Assembly (NCBI RefSeq): GCF_051958935.1
Contig: NZ_JBQCFP010000105.1
Coordinates: 31,124-95,123 of the forward strand
DNA: 64,000 nucleotides
Direction of reading: 5' to 3'
DNA from: Dokdonella_A sp051958935
Lineage (GTDB): Bacteria > Pseudomonadota > Gammaproteobacteria > Xanthomonadales > Rhodanobacteraceae
Within the stretch, counting starts at the first letter, position 1, and each line of letters opens with the position of its first letter. The notes under the pieces are model-generated. The model saw only the letters and a program-made list of their open reading frames with translations, was not told the DNA's origin and ran no database searches. Made by a program: the position numbers and the translations under genes. Positions 18,696 through 26,096 of this stretch are shown here, piece by piece.

Positions 18696-18704
18696 TGCTA
18701 GAAA
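18696..18704 (+). promoter_or_regulatory. Putative extended -10 promoter of peptide gene 1
   Basis: TGCTAGAAA fits the TGn-TANAAT form of an extended -10 box in the 128-bp gap between the dehydrogenase and the peptide gene. No good -35 is seen at 17 bp. An inverted repeat TGCCGTGC (18711-18718) with GCACGGCA (18747-18754) follows and would form a hairpin in the 5' leader. Confidence 0.3.
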
Positions 18705-18800
18705 AGGACTTGCCGTGCGCGGGGCCAGGCTCCTCGGCGCCCGCGAGCACGGCATGATTCTCGCGACATGACGACAATTACGCCAAGGGGGAATGCAACC

Positions 18801-19064
18801 ATGATTCAAGCCGCACCGTCCAACGATGCCATTGCGAAGATGCTGCAGGCGCTTTCGACGAGCCCGGAGGCACGCGAGCAGATGCTCGGCGACCCGATCA
18901 GCGCGCTCAAGTCCTACGGTATCGAGGCCGATCCCGCCAACGTCCCGGTCGTTCGTGCGCTGCCGTCGATGGAGGAGGTCGCGCAGCTGCACAAGGAATT
19001 CATCGCCGATCCGCTGATCCTCAAGAGCTGCATCTTCATCTTCATCGTGATGGGCCGGAAGTAG
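18801..19064 (+). CDS. Putative RiPP precursor peptide 1 (NHLP-related modified peptide)
   Basis: The 87-residue product has a charged, leader-like part, with NDAIAKMLQALSTSPEAREQ, then PISALKSYGI, then EVAQLHKEFIADP. The C-terminus is short and strongly hydrophobic: LILKSCIFIFIVMGRK, with a single Cys. I read it as the 'putative modified peptide' member of the SagB/cyclase cassette. The leader shares the pattern LST-x4-R-x6-P-x2-AL-x3-G with the peptide at 23044-23331. The ATG at 18801 was chosen because AAGGGGGAA lies eight to nine bases upstream; an ATG at 18768 would add eleven residues without a good ribosome binding site. The last 23 bp overlap the convergent cyclase gene. The processing site and modification are unknown. 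Confidence 0.75.
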   Translation: MIQAAPSNDAIAKMLQALSTSPEAREQMLGDPISALKSYGIEADPANVPVVRALPSMEEVAQLHKEFIADPLILKSCIFIFIVMGRK

Positions 19065-21594
19065 CCGCGGCGGCCTGCGCCTGGGTGTCCGGCAAGCGCC
19101 GGGCATCCAGCAGATTGGGAATCAAAGCGACCTCGTTCTCGAGTTCGGCGACAGCCTGACCTCGGTGCGCGCGCAGCCATTGCTGCTGCGCCTCGGCTTT
19201 CGCGGCCGCATCCGAGGCAAGGTACGCAAGCCACAAGCCAACGTGTGTCTGGTAGTACTCGCGTCCATCGACGAGGGATTCGAGGCAGCTCGCCCGATCC
19301 GCCGGCTTCGTCGCGAAACGCACCTCGCAATCGGCCGTTTGCCACAGCGCTGATCGATCGTAGTAGCCGTGATCGAGCGCGATCGACCGGCTCGCATCCA
19401 GCCCCGCGCGCGCCTTGCCGGTACTGCCGCCCGAGCGCGCGGCCATCATGGCGGCCAACGAGAGATGGATCGTGGCGCTTCCGTCCGTCGTCGGCTGGCT
19501 CGCGGCGAGACGTGCTGTTTCCGCATCGATCAGAGCATCGAGCGTGGCTTTCGCGTCGGTGGCGCGCGTTGCGAGCCGAAGTGCGGCAGATGCCAGGCGA
19601 ACGCGTGCCTGCTGCGACGCGGACGTCGACTTCACGCTGTACTGCGTTGCCACTTCGAGCGCACGCGCCGCCGCCGCGTCGTCGCCCTGGTCTATCGCGA
19701 TGGCGGCGAGTTTCAACTGCTTCTCGGCCTGGATCGTGGCCGGCAAGGTGGCCGGCATGCCCTCGAGCCGCTTCGAGACCGCGTCGTAGCGACGGGCGGC
19801 CAGATCGGTGACCACGTCCTCGAAATGCGGCATCACGCTCGCCAATTCGCGCGCCTTGGCGACGTCAGCCATCGCCTTGACGTCGTCGCCGCGCTCGGTT
19901 TCGATGACCGCCAACGCGATCCAGCTCGCGCCGCGAAGAGGATGACGCGAGTTGGCGATTGCTTCGAAATGAGGTTGCGCTTCCGCCAGTCGGTGCTGGT
20001 ACCAGAGGTAGCCGATGCCGAGGTTCTGGCGCGCGGCGATCGCGTCGGGATAGAGCTGGGCGGCGGCCGTCCATTTGTCGATCCAACGATTGGCGTCCTC
20101 GTACTGCGACAGGGTGCCGTCGAGGAACAGTTGTTCGCGCGCGCTCAAGCGATCGCGGTTGGCCACCGCCTGGCGCAGGCTGTCGAACGCGCCGTGCGAA
20201 TCGCCGAGATAGGCGTTCTGCAACGTACTCAATCGTACCCATGCGAGCGCGAACTTCGGATCGAGGCGCAACGCTTCCTTGAGCAGGACGAGCGCTTCGT
20301 TCACCTTGCCGCGGCCGTGTTCCTCCTCCGCCTTGCCGAGCGCGCGCAACGCGTCGAGATTGCCGGTGGTGATCTGCGCGAGGGGCTTGGATGCTTCGCT
20401 GACGGAGGCGAGCGATTCGCCGAGGCGCCCGCGCATCTTGCGCAGCAACTCGTCCATGCGGGGCAGCATCGCTTCCTCTGCTTCGGCGTCGACCGAATCG
20501 CTGTAGACGGATGTCTGCGTGTGCGGATCGACGAGTTCGGCGGTCATGCGCACGCGCCCGCCGACCTCGGCCACAGTCGGCAGGACGACCGCTCGCGCAC
20601 CCTCTCGCAACGCGATCTCCGAACCGACGATGCGGTCCACGGCCGTGGCGGCCGGATCGCGCTCCATGCGCTTGAGCGCATCGCGCACCTGCAGTTGCGG
20701 CACGACGTTGACATAGCGCGACTGCTCCAGGCCGACGCGGAACGCGGCCTCCAGCGAGTCGTCGAACACTTGGTGCCCGGTGAGGTTCTTGAGGCTGCCG
20801 ACCACGACCCAGTCGCGGTTGGCGAACGCGATTGCCGGCGCGGGCTTGAAGAAGTACCAGGCCGGCACGGCGACGAGGAGGAGCAGCGCGAGCAGCTCTG
20901 CGACCACGGCCAAGGGGCGGCGCCAGACCGGCATCTCGCGATGGGCCTTGCCGCTCCATGCCGGCGCGCGCAGCGGCGCGATGCCTTCCTCGCCGACTTC
21001 GAATACCGGCACGAGGTCGGGCACGCCCTTGAGGCGATAACGCCCGTGCGTGCGCCAGCGCACACGCGCGAGCTTTTCGCCGAGTTCGCCCTGAGCGCGG
21101 TGCGCGATGTCGTAGGCGGTGCCCGACATGAGGATCTGGCGCGGCAGGGCGAGGCCCATGAGGCGTGCCGCGACCGGCTTGACGAGGCCTTCGACTTCGG
21201 TCTGCTTCGCGCCGCGGCGGACATCGTCGGCACTGTTGTCCCAGACGACGACGTCGCCGACGTGGATGCCGATGCGCGCGGCGAGTTCGATCTGCTCCTG
21301 CGCGCCGAGATCGGCAAGTTCGCGCTGGTAGGCGAGCGCGTAGGCGACGGCCTGGATCGGCCGCTCGAACACGAGCAGGAAGCCGTCGGTCTTGTCGATC
21401 TCGCGGCCGCCATGCTGCTGCATCAGCGCGCGCGCAACGCGATCGTGCTTGCGGATGAGGTCGGCGGCGCGCTGGTCGCCGAGGCGTTCGACCAATGCGG
21501 TCGAGTCTACGAGGTCGCTGAGCACGAGCGTGCGCAACACCGACGTCGTGGTGCCGGCGATGCCGTCGATCCGTGCTGATTCGTCAGCAGTCAC
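19042..21594 (-). CDS. Putative peptide-modification-system cyclase, copy 1
   Basis: This 850-residue membrane protein has a class III nucleotidyl-cyclase-like domain at about residues 20-200, one transmembrane helix at about 228-248 after WSGKAHREMPVWRRP, a FlgO/TolB-like domain (RDWVVVGSLKNLTG, then LEQSRYVNVVPQ) and TPR-like repeats to the end. Metal-binding aspartates D27 (LSDLVDST) and D70 (DKTDGFLLVF) are present. In the ungapped match of EVEGLVKPVAAR to the family pattern D-Y-F-G-x-x-V-N-x-A-A-R, however, the transition-state Asn is Pro140 and the base-selecting Asp is Glu133. It may therefore bind nucleotide without normal cyclase activity. The start is GTG at 21594. It converges on and overlaps peptide gene 1. 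Confidence 0.85.
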   Translation of the reverse strand: MTADESARIDGIAGTTTSVLRTLVLSDLVDSTALVERLGDQRAADLIRKHDRVARALMQQHGGREIDKTDGFLLVFERPIQAVAYALAYQRELADLGAQEQIELAARIGIHVGDVVVWDNSADDVRRGAKQTEVEGLVKPVAARLMGLALPRQILMSGTAYDIAHRAQGELGEKLARVRWRTHGRYRLKGVPDLVPVFEVGEEGIAPLRAPAWSGKAHREMPVWRRPLAVVAELLALLLLVAVPAWYFFKPAPAIAFANRDWVVVGSLKNLTGHQVFDDSLEAAFRVGLEQSRYVNVVPQLQVRDALKRMERDPAATAVDRIVGSEIALREGARAVVLPTVAEVGGRVRMTAELVDPHTQTSVYSDSVDAEAEEAMLPRMDELLRKMRGRLGESLASVSEASKPLAQITTGNLDALRALGKAEEEHGRGKVNEALVLLKEALRLDPKFALAWVRLSTLQNAYLGDSHGAFDSLRQAVANRDRLSAREQLFLDGTLSQYEDANRWIDKWTAAAQLYPDAIAARQNLGIGYLWYQHRLAEAQPHFEAIANSRHPLRGASWIALAVIETERGDDVKAMADVAKARELASVMPHFEDVVTDLAARRYDAVSKRLEGMPATLPATIQAEKQLKLAAIAIDQGDDAAAARALEVATQYSVKSTSASQQARVRLASAALRLATRATDAKATLDALIDAETARLAASQPTTDGSATIHLSLAAMMAARSGGSTGKARAGLDASRSIALDHGYYDRSALWQTADCEVRFATKPADRASCLESLVDGREYYQTHVGLWLAYLASDAAAKAEAQQQWLRAHRGQAVAELENEVALIPNLLDARRLPDTQAQAAAATSGPSR

Positions 21595-21719
21595 CCTGCC
21601 TGCCGCCCCTTTGCTGCATTCGCACCATTTTGCGCCCGATCGACGGCGATTGGCCAGCGCCGCGCGCGAAAACGGTTACACAGCCGCCTTTCGCGCGGGA
21701 GTTGCCGGCCGGAGGCCGC

Positions 21720-22919
21720 TCAGGAGCGCGGCCACACCGCGTTGAGCGGGTCGAATTCCACCTCGTTGCATTCCGGCCCGCGCACGCCCAATCCCGTCAC
21801 CGCGAGCGGGCCCTCCTCGAGCGGGTCGAGCCCGAACGCCTGCTCGATGTCGATCTCGTTGACCGCAGCGGTGATGAACGCGCCGAGCCCGAGCTCGGTC
21901 GCGGCAAGGTACATGGTCTGCGACAGGTGGCCGACGTCGAGGACGAGCGCACGGTACGCCTTGGCATGATTGCGATACTTCCAGAACGTGCGGCGGAATC
22001 GCGCCACCGGCACGACGAGCGCATGCGCGCCGGCGAAATAGCTCTGCGTCGCGACGAGCCGCCGCGCGAGGTCGCCGGCTTCCGCGCGCGCCAGCGGGCG
22101 GATCGGCTCGAGTGCGTGATTGACCGGATGGTAATGGTACAGCCCGGGGTCCAGGCCCTCGACGCGGCGCGCGAGCACGTAGGCCTCGGTCGCGTGCAGG
22201 CCGCCGGCGGACGGTGCGGCCTTCTTCAGCAGTTGCACGCCCGGCGCATAGTCCTGCACGGCGCGTGCACCGTAGGCGCGGTAGAGCACGGCGGCGAACG
22301 ACGCGAGCGGGAGTTCCACGCCGTCATCGAAGTTCCTGCACGTGACGCGCGCGTCCAGGATGCCATCCAGCGGCGTCCTCGCCGTCGGGGGCAGCTTCAT
22401 GCGCGCGGCCGGCGGCGTGCGTTCGCGCACGGCATCGGGGGCGGCGCCCAGGCGTTCGAGCAGCGTGCCGCGCGTCGTTTCGACGAACAGGCGTTCCGCC
22501 GCTTCCGTGTCGACGCCGTTCCAGCGCGTGGCGTAATGCATGACCGCCGGCAGGCTAGACCAGTACGTTTCGCGCAACGTGCGGTCGCGCGCGTCCGCCT
22601 CGGTTCCTTCGCCGACGAGCAGCTGCTTCTCCAGCAACGCGTCGATCGTTCCCGCACAATACCTCGTCGCCAGCGCTTCCCGATCGAGCCATTGGGTCGG
22701 GGACAGGGCGCCGAGTACGAGCACCTCGTCGTCGTCGACCGTGCGTTCGCCGACGTGCGGCGCGATCGCCGTCCATTCGACGACATGGCTGAGGCCGGTG
22801 CTGCCGGCGGCGATTAGGCCGAGTTCGAACTTCAGCTTTTCGCGCGGCTCGAGCATGAGGATCGCGCAACGGCGCAACAGCATCGCGTCTGGTCTCGCGT
22901 GGGTGGGACGATCGATCAT
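21720..22919 (-). CDS. SagB-like peptide maturation dehydrogenase, copy 2
   Basis: The 399-residue homologue of the protein at 17464-18672 shows the same landmarks in the same order: an N-terminal helical part with LVLGALSPTQWLDREAL, RVTCRNFDDG, PSAGGLHATEAYVLA, GLYHYHPVNHAL, FWKYRNHAKAYRALVLDVGH and EIDIEQAFGLDPLEEGP. FMN-dependent oxidation of a modified peptide is the expected role. The ATG at 22919 was chosen because its N-terminus is close in length to copy 1. The longer in-frame start at 23105 would run through the divergent gap and into the peptide gene. The 125 bp between its stop and the start of cyclase 1 contains nothing I recognise. Confidence 0.85.
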   Translation of the reverse strand: MIDRPTHARPDAMLLRRCAILMLEPREKLKFELGLIAAGSTGLSHVVEWTAIAPHVGERTVDDDEVLVLGALSPTQWLDREALATRYCAGTIDALLEKQLLVGEGTEADARDRTLRETYWSSLPAVMHYATRWNGVDTEAAERLFVETTRGTLLERLGAAPDAVRERTPPAARMKLPPTARTPLDGILDARVTCRNFDDGVELPLASFAAVLYRAYGARAVQDYAPGVQLLKKAAPSAGGLHATEAYVLARRVEGLDPGLYHYHPVNHALEPIRPLARAEAGDLARRLVATQSYFAGAHALVVPVARFRRTFWKYRNHAKAYRALVLDVGHLSQTMYLAATELGLGAFITAAVNEIDIEQAFGLDPLEEGPLAVTGLGVRGPECNEVEFDPLNAVWPRS

Positions 22920-22951
22920 AGCCTGCCCCCGCCCGTGCTTTCGGCATCGGC

Positions 22952-22991
22952 TACAATCGCCCGGCACCTCGTGCCTGCGCCGTCGTGCCGG
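22952..22991 (+). promoter_or_regulatory. Putative -10 box and leader hairpin of peptide gene 2
   Basis: TACAAT (22952-22957) is a good -10 hexamer, with no clear -35. It is followed by an inverted repeat CCGGCAC (22961-22967) with GTGCCGG (22985-22991), which would fold in the 5' leader of the peptide mRNA. Confidence 0.35.
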
Positions 22992-23043
22992 CGTCGCAGG
23001 CGTACCCGCGTGCGTACCAGGCATTTTACCCAGGGGAACGACG

Positions 23044-23331
23044 ATGAGTGACGCCGTACTCACGAACGCGCAGCTGATCAAACTGCTGCTCGAGTTGTCC
23101 ACCAACGATGGATTCCGCCAGCGCTACGCGGAGAAGCCGGCCGCCGCGCTCGTCGAGCTCGGAGTGCCGCATGAAGTCGTGGTCAACATCGACGCGGCCT
23201 GCCTGGCGCCGACGCGGCTTGCCGACAAGCAGGCGTTCGCCGAGGCACACCAGCAGATGGTTGACTCGAAGGTCGTCGAAGCGCACAGCATGATCATCCC
23301 GAACCGGCTGCGGTTCGACAGCACCAAGTAA
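23044..23331 (+). CDS. Putative RiPP precursor peptide 2 (NHLP-related modified peptide)
   Basis: The 95-residue product shares its leader pattern with peptide 1: NAQLIKLLLELST, then RYAEKPAAALVELGV, then FAEAHQQMVDSK. Its C-terminus is quite different: VVEAHSMIIPNRLRFDSTK is polar, with no Cys, one His, two Ser and one Thr. The only Cys (AACLAP) lies mid-leader. AGGGGAA precedes the ATG at the usual distance. The stop lies eight bases from the stop of the convergent cyclase 2. A conserved leader with a divergent tail is the usual pattern of RiPP precursors that share an enzyme type. Function and modification are unknown. Confidence 0.75.
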   Translation: MSDAVLTNAQLIKLLLELSTNDGFRQRYAEKPAAALVELGVPHEVVVNIDAACLAPTRLADKQAFAEAHQQMVDSKVVEAHSMIIPNRLRFDSTK

Positions 23332-23339
23332 GCCAGCCT

Positions 23340-25931
23340 TCAACGTGCGGCGGAGAGTTTCGCCGCACGCTGCGCGAGTTCGGGGATCGCCGCCACGTCC
23401 TTCCATGCGTCGTGGAACGCGGCGAGTTCTACGTCGGCCTCGGCTTTCCTGCCGAGCGCGACGAGGAGTTCCGCACTCCGCAGCCTCGCTGCCGTGGCCT
23501 GGACGACGTTGTATGGCGACAGCACGCGCTCCGCGTTGTACTCCGCGTAGGCACGCCCGCGACGCCCGGCGAGGTAGCGCGCCTCCTTCAGCGCTGCCTC
23601 GCGGTCGCCCGCGCTCTCGTAAGCGTCGACGAGTGCTGCGTGCACGATGAGCAACTCGCTGCCGTCGACGGTTGCGCGCAGGATGGACACTGCTTCCTTC
23701 GCATTGCCCGATGCACGCTGCAGCTCCGCTCGCGCCACGGCGTGCATGTCGGCGAGGATCAGGCTCTGCCCGTCGAGCTCGGCTCCATTGCCGGCCGCTT
23801 CCAGCTGCTTGCGCGCTGCCGCGACATCGCCCCGGCGCGCGTCGGCATAGGCGCGAAACAGCGTACGGAATGGCGATGCACCGGCCGTTGCCGCCGGGTG
23901 GTCATCCGCCACGGCCGGCGGCAATGCGAACCGCCCCGAGCCGAGTGCGGCGGCGACGGCGGCATCGGCATCGGCGGCGACGGCGGCATCCTTCTTCGTC
24001 GCGGCGGATATCAGCGCGCGCGCCGCCGACCACTGTCCCTGGTCGAGCTGGATGCACAGCCTGGCGAGGCTCAGTTCGCCGTTCGGAGGCACGGTGCGCT
24101 CGAGTTCGGCGAGCGTCTCATCTGCCTTGGCGTAATCGCGTTGCGCCGCGTACGCCGACGCCGCGAATTCGCCCGCGGACTTGAGTCCCGAGGCCTTCGC
24201 ATCCGCGAAGGCGCGGAGCGCGTCCGCGTAGCGTTCCATGCCGAGGTAGAGCGCGCCTAGTACGTATAGGCTCGTCGCACGATACGGATTCTGCGGGATG
24301 ACGCTCTTCTCGAGCGCGGCGATCGCTTCCTCGAAACGATTGCCGTCCTGCCACGCGAAGTAGCCGTAGATGCCCTCGTAGCGGCCGGGATAGAGCGTGT
24401 TGAGCATGCGCAACTTGTCGAGCGCCGCGCGCGGTTCGCTCATCGTCGCCTGCAAGGCTTCGGCGTAGAGCTTGTCCATCGGCGAGAGGCGGTCGGCCTG
24501 TGCGAGGGCCGCGGCCATCTCGCTCTTGGCGATTTCGGCCTGGTTGACGTTCATCGCCACGCGCGCGAGGGCGATGTGCGCCAGCGCGAAACCCGGATCG
24601 ACGACGAGCGCCTGGCGGTAGAGGGCCCTGGCTTCATCCATGCTGCCGGTGGCGTAGACGCGTTCGCCGATCGTGTACGCCTTGAGCGCTTCGAGGCTCG
24701 ATGTGGTCACGCTCTCGAGCGGCTGCGAATCCTTCGAGACCGCGGCCATCGCCTCGCCGAGACGCACGCGCAGCTTCTGGTTGACCGTGTCGAGCGATGC
24801 CAGCACGGATTCGGCGCCGATGCCGTCGGCCGACTCCGAATAGACGGTCGTCTGCGTGTTCGGATCGACGACCTCTGCGGTGACGCGGACCCTGCCGCCG
24901 ATCTCGGCGATGGTCGGCAGGATCAGCGCGCGTGCGCCGTCCCTGAGCGCGACCTCCGCCCCGACCGCGCGGTCGACGGCGGTCGCGGACGGGTCCTTCT
25001 GCATGAGGCGGATCGTCTCGCGCGTCTTGAGGCTGGACAGCACGTTGACGTAGCGGGATTGTTCGAGGCCGATTCGGAAAGCGGTCTCGATCGACTCGTC
25101 GAAGCGCGCGTCGCCCGTCAAATTCTTGAGATCGCCGACGACGACCCAGTCGCGCTGGGCGAACGCGATCGCCGATGCCGGGCGGAACAGATACCAGGCA
25201 GGTATCGCGAGCATCAGCAGCAACGCGGCGAGTTCGATGCCGAGCGTGGCCGGGCGGCGCCAGAACGGCACCTCGCGGTGCGCCTTGCCCGACCACGGGG
25301 GCGCCTTCAGCGGTGCGACGCCCTCGTCGCCGACCTCGAACACGGGAATCGGATCGGGCACGCCCTTGAAGCGGTAACGCCCGTGCGTGCGCCAGCGGAC
25401 CGTCTCGAGGCGTTCGCCGAGCTCGCCCTGCGCGCGGTGCGCGAGCGCGTGCGCGACGCCCGAGAGGAGGATCTGGTTCGGCAGCGCGAGCTGCATGAGG
25501 CGCGAGGTGATCGGCTTGACGAGGCCTTCCACTTCGATCGGCTTGGCGCCGCGCGCGATGTCCTCGGGGCTGTTGTCCCAGGCGACGACATCACCGAGAT
25601 GGATGCCGACGCGCGCCGCAAGCGTGCTGCCTTCGGCTTCGTTGAGGTCGCGCAACGCGCGCTGGTAGTCGAGTGCGAACGCGACCGCCTGCACCGGTCG
25701 CTCGAACATGAGCAGGAACCCGTCGGTCTTGTCGATTTCGCGTCCGCCGTGCAGCGGCAGCAGCGCGCGCGCGAGACGGTCGTGCTTGCGGAACAGGTCG
25801 GCGGCGCGCTGGTCGCCGAGGCGCTGGGTCAGGGCCGTCGAATCCACCAGGTCGCACAGCACGAGCGTACGCAGCAGCGGGATCGCTGCGGCGTGCGGGG
25901 TCGATGCTGACGGGTGGAGCAATGCGTTCAT
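23340..25931 (-). CDS. Putative peptide-modification-system cyclase, copy 2
   Basis: This 863-residue homologue of cyclase 1 has the same layout: nucleotidyl-cyclase-like domain, WSGKAHREVPFWRRP, one transmembrane helix, FlgO/TolB-like domain (RDWVVVGDLKNLTG) and TPR-like repeats. Starting at the ATG at 25931, the metal aspartates fall at D27 and D70, exactly as in copy 1. This supports that start over the in-frame one at 26015. The catalytic-loop segment EVEGLVKPITSR again has Glu at the base-selecting position and Pro in place of the transition-state Asn, so the deviation is conserved and not a random defect. The TPR half has diverged most and could recognise different partners. Confidence 0.85.
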   Translation of the reverse strand: MNALLHPSASTPHAAAIPLLRTLVLCDLVDSTALTQRLGDQRAADLFRKHDRLARALLPLHGGREIDKTDGFLLMFERPVQAVAFALDYQRALRDLNEAEGSTLAARVGIHLGDVVAWDNSPEDIARGAKPIEVEGLVKPITSRLMQLALPNQILLSGVAHALAHRAQGELGERLETVRWRTHGRYRFKGVPDPIPVFEVGDEGVAPLKAPPWSGKAHREVPFWRRPATLGIELAALLLMLAIPAWYLFRPASAIAFAQRDWVVVGDLKNLTGDARFDESIETAFRIGLEQSRYVNVLSSLKTRETIRLMQKDPSATAVDRAVGAEVALRDGARALILPTIAEIGGRVRVTAEVVDPNTQTTVYSESADGIGAESVLASLDTVNQKLRVRLGEAMAAVSKDSQPLESVTTSSLEALKAYTIGERVYATGSMDEARALYRQALVVDPGFALAHIALARVAMNVNQAEIAKSEMAAALAQADRLSPMDKLYAEALQATMSEPRAALDKLRMLNTLYPGRYEGIYGYFAWQDGNRFEEAIAALEKSVIPQNPYRATSLYVLGALYLGMERYADALRAFADAKASGLKSAGEFAASAYAAQRDYAKADETLAELERTVPPNGELSLARLCIQLDQGQWSAARALISAATKKDAAVAADADAAVAAALGSGRFALPPAVADDHPAATAGASPFRTLFRAYADARRGDVAAARKQLEAAGNGAELDGQSLILADMHAVARAELQRASGNAKEAVSILRATVDGSELLIVHAALVDAYESAGDREAALKEARYLAGRRGRAYAEYNAERVLSPYNVVQATAARLRSAELLVALGRKAEADVELAAFHDAWKDVAAIPELAQRAAKLSAAR

Positions 25932-26096
25932 GCCTGGCTGCCTTCCAGCGCGCTGCGCGAGCCGCGCGTCCTGATCCGGTGCGGCGGGGCATGCGACGCC
26001 ACCGGATTGGTGCATCGGCGATGCGGGCCCGAGGCCGGCATTCGCCGCATGTGCGCGCTGGTCCGCTCTCGCTCCCGCGCGCAGGGAGTCTTCGTG

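Noticed and set aside
22920..23105. N-terminal extension of dehydrogenase copy 2
   Set aside because: It would overlap the start of peptide gene 2 on the other strand and has no counterpart in copy 1.
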